From Ancylostoma caninum (taxonomy: Eukaryota; Nematoda; Chromadorea; Rhabditida; Ancylostomatidae), in NCBI GenBank assembly GCA_037903475.1, contig JBAJFG010000006.1, forward strand, positions 1,271,501-1,335,500: DNA of 64,000 nt. Direction: 5' to 3'. Shown in pieces: positions 1 to 12,346 of the stretch. How positions within the stretch are numbered: position 1 is the first letter of the stretch; each line of letters opens with the position of its first letter. Below the pieces are notes generated by a model. The model was not told the origin of the DNA. It saw only the letters and a program-made list of their open reading frames with translations, and ran no database searches. The position numbers were made by a program, and so were the translations under genes.

Positions 1-240
1 GCAGTGTAGCTTTGAAGCTTGATGTACTTATTTATTTATTTGTTTATTTATTGAATACGCACATAGGCGTGCATGACAATGTTACTAACAAAATTAGATT
101 AAAACAGTGAAAGATCAACCAAACGAACAACCAAACAAAGATCAACGGAGGACACTGGATTAAGGATTAGTAATATTTGGATGAGAGGAGTAGGGATCAG
201 ACATATTCTATATACTAATGTGTGGCAACTTGAAACGCTA

Positions 241-493
241 TAGGGCAATTTATACTGGATGCGTGCGACTGACGCGCGCGCGTCTATATGATGAAGAATA
301 GGACCCAGTCGCATCACAGTCGCATCGCAGTCGCAGCTCAGACGCACGCATTTACGGCCTCGCGGCGGCCGCGTGTTCTTTTCATTGAAGATGTAGATGC
401 CGCGTTGACCGGTCTTCATAGAAAATCCCTTGCAAATGGATGCGTGCGACTGATGCGCGACTGACGCACGCAGCTAGTATAAATTGTCCATAT
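241..493. repeat. Palindromic MITE, family 1, copy 1
   Basis: About 250 bp. The left end reads GGGCAATTTATACTGGATGC and the right end is its near inverse (AGTATAAATTGTCC preceded by GCGTGCG blocks). The interior is GC-rich with repeated GACTGCGAC/GCGTGCGAC-like words. TA dinucleotides sit next to both ends. No coding capacity is seen, so it is called a non-autonomous foldback element. Related diverged copies lie near 4278-4495 and 44225-44463. Confidence 0.65.
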
Positions 494-2156
494 GTGAGTT
501 CTTCTACTTGTATGCTGATTATAGATAAACTGGGATACCTCCTCATTTCTCTGATGTGTCCTTCTCCATCACATTCAGTTCTTACCAGTCCATTTGGATT
601 GTTGTGGGAATGGATTGACGACTATTTTTATTAATTTCCACAGTATTGGGAAGACTTCGGTTCTAGCACACAGTCCCATTCATTATGAAGAGCTTCATTA
701 TCTTAAAATTAAATTTAACTACCTATCTCCGTAGGGGGTGGAATTGGTCTTACGTCTCCTGAATTTGATGTTATATGTATTGGCACATTTCGAGTTTCTC
801 AACATTCATCACATGAAATAACGATAAAGGTTGCATATTCCCTGAGGTTTGCCGATAACTTTCCTGAGAAATTTCTTCTATTTTAGCTACTGAACATCTT
901 AATTGTGAAGCGTTTCGATCTTTGATTCAAATGTTTTCTTCGTTTGGAGACAAGTTTACAATCGCATGCATCTTGTGTCCTTTTGTCTCTGCGAGGATTC
1001 ATTCCCAGACATTTTGTTGTAATGCATCATGGGAACAGTAGCTATGACGAGGATGCACTATTCCGACGGAAATCGATCATGTTCTAAAGAATGCGGCTCC
1101 AATCAATAGTTGCACTCTGCAAACCTGGATTGTATAGGTGGGAAGTTTTGTAGAGAACATCAGTTTTGCGCAGGAAAGTAGTAAAAAGCTGTCGCAAAGT
1201 GTTTGAGTGAGCTCCGCCTATTTTTGGAGAAGGGAAATGAGTGGAAAGTGCAGTGTTTGCAAGTGTTTGCACATGTTGCAGTGCGAACTATTCGTCGGTA
1301 CTATGTAGGCTGAGTTCATGCCTCTACTTCTGTGGGATTCTGTAAGGGGTGGTCCTTAGCCTCTTTTCCCTCACAATAGTGAACTAAGAGTTAGAGGTAA
1401 CCTGCGCTGGAAGTGGTGGGTAAATTATTCTATTGGGTATCCCTCTTTCCCTTTCTTGTCAAATCACCTTCTAACGATACTGAATAGACAAGGATCTAGT
1501 TTTTATGAATAACTAGCGACGTCGAGCCATCCGCGGCTCTTTTCATTATGGTGCGAGCAATACGGCCAAAAAAAAATTGTTACAACTATTCAGCTGACTC
1601 GCTGGCTCGTTCCTTTGTCGGCATCACTGCGTCAAAGGAGAAGTATCGCATATGGTATAGCTGACAGAAAATTGGGAAAGGGGGGGGGGGTAACGGCAGG
1701 GCGGGTAGAAGCTAGGTAACTTAGCAATTAGCACTTAGTAAGGTTTGGGGTGCAAATTTATTTTTTGCATAATAATTAGACGTTTTGTTGAACTACTGTT
1801 ACCTCGCTAGTTTGCTTTTTGTAGTTCAAATTGTGCACAGCAAGGTAATTTTAGGTGCTGAGCACGAATACCGTAGCTAAAATACATTTTTATAGAGTTA
1901 CGATGGGCACACGGTAGGTAAGGTATCTCTCACAGTACTCGCCAGTCCACTCTTTGTACAAGGGGTAACCTCGGACGCTGATTGCTATTATCAAAATTGC
2001 TTCGCACGACACTGCTATTTTCTTGCCGAAATCGACAATTTATCTGTTTCCTTCGGCAATCCTAGCGTAGTACCACAAAAACGGGAATACGATGCAAAAT
2101 GGATAGCATATATAAGAAAAAAGAAATGAAGTCGTCGCACTATCGTAGTACTACAC

Positions 2157-2234
2157 CACTAACTATTAAATATTTCGATCATTTGTGATAGGTATTGCAC
2201 ACGGGTAACGCTGATATGGTTTCATTCTATGCTG
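2157..2234 (+). repeat. Direct repeat, copy 1 (~75 bp)
   Basis: This stretch, starting CACTAACTATTAAA and ending TTTCATTCTATGCT, recurs at 2685-2760 with only a few differences. The copies are in the same orientation about 530 bp apart, so this is a local duplication of non-coding sequence or the remains of a repeat with direct ends. Confidence 0.75.
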
Positions 2235-2684
2235 AGAGCATGTATTTAGTGCTAACTAGTAAACGTATTGGAATTTATGATAACTCTTTCTGAACATTCA
2301 GTTCTGGATTTCCAGTCTCTGATTCTAATTGTAGGCAGAGATTCATTTGTTCATTGCTGGAGTAATACACAGGCTCCTGAGTTTTCCCTTCCCTTCCCGA
2401 TACTTTCGCTTTGACTCACTCTTTTCATGTAACAGCAATTTTCTTTAGATGCGGCGTTCATGAAAATTTTTGCCTTTACGAACATTTGACATCAACTTAT
2501 CCTTTCCCAGATATTCATGGTATCGAAAATATATGTCTCTCGAAGCAGTGACAAGTTCAGTAGCGATCTAGCGATTAGTTTTGACTGTTCCTTTTTTGTT
2601 TTCATAGATTTATGAATTTCCTTTCTTGCCATTTTTAGTTTACATTCTCCCCTCTTTTACTTAGCAAATAGGCGTTGCATTTCA

Positions 2685-2760
2685 CACTAACTATTAAAAT
2701 TTCGATCATTTGTGATAAGTATTGCACACGGGAAAGGCTGATATGGTTTCATTCTATGCT
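2685..2760 (+). repeat. Direct repeat, copy 2 (~75 bp)
   Basis: Second copy of the repeat at 2157-2234, differing by a few substitutions and a one-base indel. No coding potential. Confidence 0.75.
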
Positions 2761-3644
2761 TATGGTTTACTTCTATCCATCCTGAAACTTTATTTCTGGA
2801 AAGCGCAGCGTTCTGGGATCCAAATCAAGATCTTCAGTCTATCTTTATGGTGTCGAGATTAACCGCTTCTCCTGAGCTACAGAAATCTGCGGAGAGAATC
2901 GAATTCAATTTTCTAATTTATAAGGTTTCTATGATCAGATTTCGGTGGATTTCTCGGCTTAAGCCAACTCTCAGAGCAATATGTATGTATGCACAGAATA
3001 TCCGAAATCCGATTAGAGACTGCTTGGAGACCATGATTCCTATGGACGCTGCTTTTTAGTGTTAGGAGGGTATAAATGCTTTTGTGTTGCGTGGTAACCT
3101 ACATCCTTGCGGCGAATGGGCAGTTTGCATAAGAAGATCTAAGCAGCGGACTTGATGTGGAATTGGTTGTGTGTTCCTGATTTTTGGCCTGAAGAGTTTT
3201 GGAATGTCTTAAATAAGCTTAGTATTCCAGAGGGAAGTTTACTTTGTTCAGTTATCTGTTTAAAATGTACTTTTCAATCGCATCATCCGCAAAGTATTAA
3301 CTGCAGAATAACCAGTTTTATTGTCACGTCATCTGCGGAACCGCTTCAAACGATAACGAAAAAATCTAATAACTAGATCACAACAAAGCTGTATCTATTG
3401 ATTTACGAACGTCATCCAAGAGTTCTCGGCAGGAGTTCTCACGAGTTTTGACGTTTTTTCCACCGTCCGCATTCGAATCTCTCATGCTGTCTTCAAGGAC
3501 ATCAGTTATATGTGTGACTCCTCCGTTCGGCAGCGATTTATTGTTATCTGTGCACCTGCCGGTGTCTGTGTTCTGTAGAGGCGCGAAATTTGCTGTGTTT
3601 AAATATATTTTTTATCGCGAGTGATTTCATTTGCTCAATTTCAG

Positions 3645-6600
3645 CCTCAAGGCTCTGGACTTGGTGACGTTGCGCGAGCTCGCCAAACGGGTCAATGTGA
3701 TACCGGTGATTGCAAAGTCTGACACGACATGCAAGGACGAGTTGACCCGTTTCAAGAATAAGGTCAGTGATCAAGATGTAACATCTGTTTTTGTAGTTCT
3801 TTTTCTGGAGTTTGATAACAAGATGAACTTGCCGCGTCGGCATGAGGCATAACAGGCCCTCTCATGTTACCCTTCAGTATAAAAGCTCGTAAAGTGCACC
3901 AGGGTGGACTTTGTCCGCAATTGCGACCGCAGTGGTATGGGCCGGTTCCATGCCGACAGCAGCGGATCATCAAAATGGAAGGAATCACACCACATGCATA
4001 TCAAAAGTTGCAGAAAAAGCATCTCTGGCGGCCGAAACCACTGTGGTTGCAATTGCAGACAAAGTCCACCTTGGTGCACTCCCTGGGCTAACAGGCTGTT
4101 CATCAGTAGAAATTCTCCGGATAAAGGGATGACTTTAATGAAAGCAAAACCTTAGTAAAAGTTTACCTTCACTCCATATAAACGTGTTCCTCACTTTGTA
4201 GCCGCTTCAGTTGTAAGCAAAGATGTCATCAGTAGAACGGGAAGACCAGACATCATTTCTCGTCAAGTTCCACGTAGTGTAAGGGGAATTTATAGTAGAT
4301 GTGTGCGCTTGACGCGTGTGTGTCTACCGCTGACGCAGCTCAGACGTACGCGTTAAGGCTCTCGCCGCATTTTCTTTTCTTTGAAGTTGAACATGCTGTG
4401 TTGACCAGTCTTCGTGGAGAATGTTCTGCAAATGGATGCTTGATTTTGACTCGCGACTGATGTGCGCTCATCGTGTATGTAGCCTTATAGATGGTCCTTT
4501 TTCCAGAGGCTCTGTTAAATTTTTAATCGTTTCTTTTTAAAAGTTTTACTCGCCACTTTCCAGGAATATTGCATTCTTCATTTAATAAGATCGTTTCCTT
4601 CAGGTGTTTGCATCAGTAGATCAAATTTTTTGCGAAATTTTTTCTGTTTTTTTTTCTTCTAACTTAGATGTTCCTCAGAAGTGTGGCGTGTAATATATAG
4701 TAGAAATATCACTGGTGTGAACGCTCTCAAAGCTACAAGTATTTTTATCAAGTGTCATTTAGAGTGCAATTATATTAAAATTATTAATGTCCTATTAAAG
4801 GTACTACTAGAAGTATAACTCCTGTTAGAAGTAGTAGCATTTTTTCTCACTAAGCGCAATTCAGAATGCAAATCAGCGGTGTGGTAAAAATACTACAGCA
4901 CATCAAAAGTACAAGTCTTTTTTTTAAATAAGCGCCGTTTTTAATACAAATACTAAAACTATAAATGTTGTAGTAAGAATGCTACAGGTACATTGACGTG
5001 ACTACAAGTACGATATAAGCACTCTCATTTGTTGTCGAAATTAACTGGATTTGTCATAAGTCTGGAGATCAAATATGTGTTTCAATTCAGGCAGTAGAAC
5101 AATCGAGTCGTTCATTGTTTAGAAAGTTGGGAAATTTCCCGGGATTGGCCTGTTCTAATACAGTACTTATATGTGCTTGTGCTATCGATTCCAAAATTCC
5201 ATCGTATTAGACGCGCTTCTGGTTTAAAGCTTAGGGAAGTTACTGTAGATTTCTCACACGACCAACACGACACAATACGATTAGTGTCATTGAGAAATCG
5301 GTGCTGCTCTTACATGCAGTGCTTGTAATAACTACGATTTTTGAATTCCGCAATAGATAAATAGTCATGAATCCTCAGCCATGAATAAGTTTTGTGGAGT
5401 AGGGTTTTTTCTCCAGGTTTTTCTTCATTGGGGAATTTCCTGGAATTTTTTATGCCTCGGAAATTAATCTTAGTCTTATTAAGCTATAAACATGGTAGTG
5501 TGAATGTAAATGCTGTTGAAACCAGCGAATGAAATTTTGCCCTCTTTTGCCTTGAAAAATTCCACTCGAAAAATTGTGTGTTGACTCCGAGTTTCCGGTT
5601 TCGTCTGATTTTTTCTCCCTAGGATTGGCTCACTATTCAAAAAAGGAAATCATGTGCCCCATGCAGGTGTTTGAAGCGCCCAATTTGAGCACAGATGTGC
5701 CGTGCGAGGGGAATTTTGTGGAACACGTTAAGCGTCAATCAACTGCTAGTGTACATTGATGACGTCGTGAATTGCTGATAGCTGTGTGACCCTGTCTCTG
5801 CACATTTCTTGATGAAGTGGGACACTAAAAAAAGAGTTTTGTAGAATTATGGGTCAGACATTGAAATTGACACAACTTTAACACAAGAAATCACACTTTC
5901 TCCATATGCTGATTACGAGCAACAGTATAATTTCACATGAAATTGTCATTTTTCTACGGAGATAAACATTTTTTCTGGATTTATAGAGGAACCTTACCTT
6001 AATCTTATTAATGTTACTGAACGAATTGAATGTAATGTTCGTGTCCGGCAAACGAAAAGACACTCTGGCAAAGATTGTGCGGAGATTCTTAGCAGTACCT
6101 TATCTACCGTAACTCTATCTGCTCTTAGTTTCAGTGGATGCAACCCAATGGTGAGAGGGAAATTGAAGAAGCACGGTGGTCTTTGCTACTTTGCAGGCCC
6201 GGTTAACCGTGCAGGATTTCATGGATCAAGTTGTTGAAAAAAAATCCATTTCGGCTAAGGATAACGAAGAGAATTAAATCGAGTGAATGCAAATTTCCAA
6301 ACTATTTTTCAAGTTTTTTCTTCTTTTTTTTTTTTTGAAAAATCCTGCCACCCATTATGAGTGGACTACTCTATCCCTACCATATTCTGATACCGTATCT
6401 ATCCGTGGGGAAAGAGTTACGCAACAGAACTGATATGTAGAATAATTGTGTTCAGGCTTCCAAAAACAAAGTAGTAAGTTCTAGCGAAAAGCGGCAGTAT
6501 TTTTGGAACATAGTCAAGTTGCCACTGCAAAGGAACCCTTCCGAATTTAATGAGGGAAAATTTCATCTTTGTAAAGAAATATAAAAGGAAGAAAATGTAG

Positions 6601-9286
6601 AAAGAGAAAGAAAAAGGAGGTTAGTTCAAAAATGGAACGGAGTTCAAGAAGAAGTTTGAGAAAGGGCTTTGAGGATTGCAAATAGACGAAACTTGGCTAT
6701 TGAATTTCTTGAATTACTTGAGTGCTAGTTGACCATTTTATTTTTCTTGTTACATGAAAGTTTTTAGATCCTCAGCGAGCTACGCAGTCACAAAATTGAA
6801 ATCTATCAGTTTCCGACAGACGACGAAACTGTGAGTTTATGCGAGTTGCGCCTGCTCCTCTACCCTGCAAATGTGTTGTTTTCAGGTGGCACAGGCAAAC
6901 GCGGAGATGAACAATGCAGTGCCGTTTGCTGTTGTTGGCAGTTGTGATTTCGTGAAGAAGGAGAATGGGATGCGTGTGAGAGCTAGGAGATACCCATGGG
7001 GAATTGTTGAGGGTTAGCCATCATTTCTGATTATTTTTCTCGACTCCTCGGAGGAAATTATGTTTGCTTTAGTGGAAAATGAACAGCACTGTGATTTTGT
7101 GAAGCTCAGAGAAGCGCTCATCCGTACAAATGTGGATTCACTCAGGGAGAGAACCCATAATGTACGTTTTCCATAGTTGCCTATGGCTGCTAGCTGGTCA
7201 GTATGCGCGCTATTAGCGTCATATTCAGTGGATAGCTATAGTAAGGTGTCTGCGGTGACTACTGTAGAAGTAATTCTGCTTTAGATATTGTACGAGAACT
7301 ACCGTCGTGAACGCTTGCGTGCTATGCATGTGGGAGATGGTGATACGGGGCCAAAAATGGTGGAGATGTACACATTGGTTAGTTTCAGCTTTTTTTCCAC
7401 TTTCTCTTCCAATCATTTTGTTTCCATTTTTTCTGGAATTGTCCTCAATTCATGATATTTTCTTCCCTGAATTCTCCATTTTTTTTTTCTAGAAGCAGAA
7501 AGAATACAATGATGAGTTCGCAAGGCGTGAAGTAAAGATCCGTGAAGATTTCCAGAAGACACTCGAAGCTAAGGAGGCGGAACTGCGTCAGAAGGAAGAA
7601 GCGGTATGTTTTTGTTATTTTTGGGTTATATGCCCTAGTGCGTCACTGGAAGGATGGGTAACCTCATACCCATGGGTAAGGTTACCTATGGGTAGCAGCT
7701 GGGCATAGGCAATGTCACGCATGGGCAAGCGCGTTGATAGGTGCCAGATGCAGGTAAAGGGTAAATTTATGTACGTTAGCCCGTTTACCATGGGACATCT
7801 CAGTGATACATCAGGTCATGGACTTTTTTCCATTAAGTTCGAAAATGCTTTGGAAAGAAGCGGAACCGCGTGGGCTGGGCTCCTCAGGGCTACGGTAATC
7901 GGAAGCTGAGAAAACGGACATATGAGAGGAGACGTCACCTTTGCTTGCCGTTGCACTTTACATTGTTTTGATTGGTTGATCATTCACGAGAGTGCAACAG
8001 TGTGGGGGAAACAGCAGGCTAAAAGATTAGACGGTGTCGTCAACATCTAGTGCATTGATCATGTTGCATATACATAGTAGTCAGTGGCAGGCGCAGAAAT
8101 ACCCAGCCGGGTGAGAGGGGGGGGGGGGAGGGGGCGTGGAAAAATTGAAATCTCTTCCACTTTGATAAAATGAATGGAGAAATGAATTTACTGAGGATGT
8201 TAACCTAATGCTAAATAGTCAAGGATAAGTATTCAAAAAATAGGTTCTTCCAGGCATCTACCACTCAATTATTTGCTTATTTATTTGGTACATTACGATG
8301 AACGTGCTAGATAAAAGAAGCAAAATACAGAAATAACAGTTCAAGCAATACAAGGGAATACAAGAGAGAAGAATGAAAGAAAAACAATGTTAGAGAACAG
8401 ATGTTCAAGGTTCCTGAGGAATTTTTTCTAAACATGCGACAGCAACAACCTTATAAAGTTGTGACTATCTATGCACTCACAATGTTTTGCATTTTCCACT
8501 GCAAAAGTGTAGAAGTCCCGTTTTAAGCCACTTGTTTTGGGCCGAGTTAGGGCTGGGAATCGGAGGCAGCTGCCATATGTACATGCTCATGGTTTAGTAG
8601 CTCAGTTAGATATGGACACACGTTAACGGCCCATGGGCATGTGCAGCAAGTGTTTCGCCCTCGTGAGGATGTACCACCCCTATTGTCCTCCAGATAATAC
8701 GCTCGGCATATGGAGCTTATACCTGGAGTGTTGAATAGGCAGCGCGGTCGAGCTCTGTGATTGACCAGTTGGATGAATTGGCCAGTCGCAGAGCTGGGCC
8801 GCACCGCCCTCTCCACGTGTAACGCTCCACATCCACAAGGTCAAAAATGGGTTTTTCAATATTTGTGGAAGATCAGATGTATCGTGTGAAGTGCATTTCC
8901 TGATGATTCTAGTTATGTGTAAAAATCTCAGAAATTAAAATGAGATGGGACATTGCCTCCAAGTAACATCTTGCTGGCAAGTTTTTGTGCTGTCTATAGC
9001 GCTTATTTTCTAATTTAACTGGTAGAACCGATGTTTTGTTTTGCCTACACTTTTCTAATACTATATCTCGGAAAAAAATCAAAGACATCTCCAACAATTA
9101 GATTTTTTTCTTTCATTTTTTACTTCCTTTATCCAAACATTCCAAATATTTTAGTTGAATGTCCGTTCCCGAGACGTGGAAGAACATGCAGCCCAAGAGC
9201 TACGCCGGCTAGATCTTGAAATTCGCAGTCTCCAGGACGAACGTACACGCTTGCTGGCAAAAGTCGTGAAAAAGATGAAGAGGTGA
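3645..9286 (+). CDS. unc-61: Septin, SEPT6 group (3' exons only; 5' end outside window)
   Basis: GTP-binding septin that polymerises into filaments at cleavage furrows and cortex. Seven exons are readable: 3645-3762, 6768-6830, 6886-7012, 7073-7161, 7285-7377, 7493-7603 and 9155-9286, all with GT..AG borders and consistent phase, giving the last 243 residues. Visible motifs are [20 protein letters not shown], the G4 motif AKSD (usual septin AKAD), [17 protein letters not shown], the septin-unique [12 protein letters not shown] followed by [15 protein letters not shown], and a charged C-terminal coiled coil (from about residue 150) ending KKMKR. The text matches SEPT6/8/10/11-type septins best. 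From family knowledge that corresponds to C. elegans UNC-61 rather than UNC-59, but the symbol is inferred. The P-loop and switch exons are not in the window. The first intron (3 kb) contains two repeats; the last intron (7604-9154) shows nothing recognisable. Very confident on family, less on orthologue. Confidence 0.93.
3894..4080. repeat. Foldback repeat in septin intron
   Basis: The left arm (3894-3936, starting GTGCACCAGGGTGGACTTTG) is matched by its inverse complement at 4038-4080 (ending CCACCTTGGTGCAC), with about 100 bp between. Open frames crossing it are artefacts of the palindrome. A related GACTTTGTCCGCAA word recurs near 11015. Non-autonomous inverted-repeat element, intronic. 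Confidence 0.65.
4278..4495. repeat. Palindromic MITE, family 1, diverged copy 2
   Basis: Similar in order and content to 241-493: GGGAATTTATAGTAGATG at the left, GCTCAGACG...CGCGTT in the middle, GTTGACCAGTCTTC, then CAAATGGATGC and a degenerate right end. It lies in the long septin intron. The ends are decayed, so the boundaries are approximate. Confidence 0.5.
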
Positions 9287-11113
9287 ATCTGTGACGTCAT
9301 CACGTGATCTCTGGATCGTCCCTCGGATATATTGCTGTGGCCTAAGTTTCCCCTATTTCCCCCGTATTTCACCCTATGTTGCATGTAATTTTGAGCTCGT
9401 CTTTAAGACAACCATCTACGGTCAGTCCGCAAAAACATTGTTGCGACATTTGTCTACAGTAATCCTACAGTAATCGAGCGTCATGTCGGAGCACTGATTT
9501 GAGCGATTCTATTAGTCAGTTGTCCGTATTCTTTCATTTTTTTCCTTTGTACCTTTTTTCAACAGCTGTACAGATTCCATGTGCACAATTCCCTAATATC
9601 TTTCTCAAAAGTATTTTGTTTAAACTTTGTGTCTGTCAGCTTCCACGGTTCTGTAACGCGCCTGGGCGGGACCTGAGTGAGACCTAGGCCCCGCCCCCTC
9701 ACGATATCACGCCAATTATAAATGAGCTCTCTTTCGTTTTGGAATCGATTTTGTTTTTGTTTACGTGTCGCTCGTTTCGCTCCACTTGTTATGTGTAATG
9801 TATACGTATTGAGGTTTTGATCTTGCCCTCTTGTCTTCCCCGCCAAGCACACCCTTCAACATCCGAGTTTCGGTCTAAGTCACTCGACCTCTAATCGATA
9901 CTTGTTCTCAGTCGAATGGCATATCACCTCGTAATTGACGATTTTGTCTCACTTAACGTTGTTTTTTCTGACAGTTTTTCGATTCATTAACCATGATCAA
10001 CGAATATTTTCCAGTTTACTTATGTACTGCTTTGTTTTTCTATGTCAAATTAACGTAAGGATGTGTGCATTATGGTATAAGCTATTAAACTTGTTGGTTT
10101 GTTAAGTGGAGATGCGGTTTTAATGTTTTCTTGGTTGAATGAGCATTTCTCCGGTACTTCGGGACAGGATGTTGAGTCTTTTGGCGGTGGGGGCGTGGCT
10201 TGTCCATCTTATGGTTGGTTGGTTCCTTGGAAGCTCTTAATTCATTATTATTCAGCCACATTTCTACTAAAACTTCCCTTTCTGTTGGAACTGTAATCCG
10301 TGCCTGTGTTGGGAGAAATAGTCTACTACTCAGTCGGTGAGTAGTGGTGTTGTTATTTTCCCTGAGAGAAAATGACAATGAGAAGAAACAAAAGAGTTGA
10401 TGTGCTCGGACAGTTATTTGGATCTATAATTTAAAAAATTAGTAAACAAAAAGTAATGAGAAACAGAAAGTCATCATGCTCTCCTGCCCTCACAGTTTGC
10501 TGGAGAAGGTCACGAACAATTCTAGGGTTTTTGGTCGCGAGGAGCGTGTCCAAGCCATGATTGGTGGGTTTCTTGCATGCACTCGAGGCTCTCGACCAGG
10601 GTTAGGCTCACAGGAAAATTCTTGGACCACTTCAAGGGTGCACGTTTCCACTTTCCACCATCTCCGCCATTCATTTGGACACATTAGAACAGGAACAACG
10701 GGGATCGGATGAGAACGGTGATATCAGTGAAATGTGTGGATGTGCAGATAATCAGAGTGCTACGCTGCATGTGCTGTAGTGCGTGTCACAGGGCCTCGAC
10801 CTCTGGGGTCTTCTCTGTTTGGTGTTCAACCCGCTACTGAACACGAATATCGTATCCATTTTGTACCGTAACTCCATCTTTTAAAGTTACGGTAGGTATG
10901 GTCTATTAGCTCATAGAAGGCGCTTGATCCGACCTTGTCTGCAATTACGACTTTGCCCGCAGAATGCGTCGGGAAGGATATTTAGTTAGCCGCGAAAAAT
11001 GAAGAGGTCCTAGTTGCGGACAAAGTCTGATCGGGCGCCCTCTGTGAGTTAATAGACTGTATGCGGTAGGAAATTGAGAGAAAATGCCGATTTCGGATGA
11101 AAAACGGAAGTGG

Positions 11114-11488
11114 AGTGCAAAATAGTGTTGATAATCGTGATCAGCGTCGAAACAACCCCTGTATATACAGGAAGCTCCAAATGTCCGCAGTCAAGAGGGC
11201 GTGGCCACGGCGCGGCTCCTTGATCAGACACAGGCGCTCTCTATGCTGCCTCTGGCTTCTCTGACTCTGCAGCCAACCATTGGCAGCAGGCAGCGAGCGC
11301 CTGTGTCTCTGTCTAAAGCCGCGTCGTGGCCACGTCCCCCTTGACTGCGGACATTTGGAGCTTCCTGTACACAAAATTTGAGAGGGCGCTGTGCGATGGA
11401 GGGTCTACAGTATACCTACCGTAACCTACAGAAATTGGGTTACGGTGCAAAATAAATACTATATTCGTGATCAGCGCCTCAAATACGC
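11114..11488. repeat. Inverted-repeat element flanked by direct repeats
   Basis: Two ~50-bp arms, 11168-11217 (starting CAGGAAGCTCCAAATGTCCG) and 11317-11367, are near-perfect inverse complements around a ~100-bp GC-rich loop, itself partly palindromic (AGACACAGGCGCTC / GAGCGCCTGTGTCT). Outside the arms a ~45-bp segment with GTGCAAAATA...CGTGATCAGCG occurs in direct orientation at 11114-11158 and 11441-11488. Confidence 0.65.
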
Positions 11489-12024
11489 CCCACCAAGTTT
11501 CGGCGAAGAAAAAATTGAAATTTTTGGGGCTTCTGATGTGGAATAGTGCGTAAATTTTTATTTCAGTGGCTTAGAAACGAGTGTTTTCTCTAGCATCGCA
11601 ACCTCATTATGAAGTGGTGTTTACACCCACGTGCGTTTTTTAATGCAGTTGGTCTTCATTGTCTTGATTGTTGTACAGCGGCTATTCCACTTTTTGCTGA
11701 ATTAGAGTACTGCGGAGACCACTAATTTGTTGATATTTTCGCACAAAACAGGTGAAGCGAAAAGAATTTTGACGGTACGTCTAAGCTCATTTCATTGATT
11801 TGACTTGATTACAAAACTAAAGGGCATCTTTTTTTCATAGCCTCCGATGTTCGCCGCTGTTCGTTGCGCGATTGTTTCTCCTGGTTTGCGGGGGAAGTGA
11901 TCCCCGTTCTCATTTCATCCATAGAAACGTTCTAACTTGCGTTTAGGCTCAAGCTAGAAATCATTTCGACTTGTTTATTTGTCAGGAGAGATGCTCAGTA
12001 TTCGCGTATAGAGCGAGCGTTTTC

Positions 12025-12346
12025 GATTATCCTTACTCAGAACCTCCAGAACAACTTGTCGACAGCATTTGGCGAGCAATTATCTGATCGCATCTGAAAC
12101 TTGCTTTTCCTAAAGCTTGTCGACAACTTGGTTTTGCACTTCCTTGTCGACAACTTGTTCGATCAAAAGCTTGTTAACAAGTTGTTTTTGACAAATCGTT
12201 GTCAACAACTTGTTTTTTCTCTTCCTTGTCCACAAGTTGTCGGGAGAAAAGCCTGTCGACAACTATCTGCCAGTTAAATGCTTGTTTGCAAGTTGTTTTT
12301 GGACAAAGCTGGGCCGACAACTTGTTTTAGGGGTTCTGAATAATCA
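12025..12346. repeat. Cluster of TTGTCGACAA-type units within an inverted-end element
   Basis: About eight near-palindromic words of the form CTTGTCGACAACTTG or CTTGTTAACAAGTTG are spaced roughly 25-45 bp apart, each followed by a T-rich spacer. The outer ends are inverse to each other: GATTATCCTTACTCAGAACC at the left, and GGGGTTCTGAATAATC at the right. No coding capacity. It could be a MITE built on an internal minisatellite. Confidence 0.7.

Larger units (their letters stand above)
1..3644. other. Non-coding stretch 5' of the first visible septin exon
   Basis: I see no convincing coding exon here. It is probably intron or upstream sequence of the septin gene, because the first visible septin exon starts in mid-domain and no septin P-loop (GxxGxGKST) or DTxGFGD motif can be read in any frame to its left. 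It holds a GC-rich palindromic MITE (241-493), a short G run near 1681 and a ~75-bp direct repeat (2157-2234 and 2685-2760). The rest is AT-rich without recognisable signal. Confidence 0.6.

Noticed and set aside
99..634. Open frames on both strands at the left edge
   Set aside because: They lie across the GC-rich palindromic MITE 241-493; frames on both strands are produced by its CG-dense repeats.
3544..4155. Several overlapping frames around the first septin exon
   Set aside because: Only the + strand septin frame 3645-3762 has homology; the others run over the palindrome 3894-4080 or are antisense to the exon.
8547..8816. Minus-strand 89-residue Cys-rich frame in the last septin intron
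   Set aside because: No recognised domain, no splice context and antisense to an intron.
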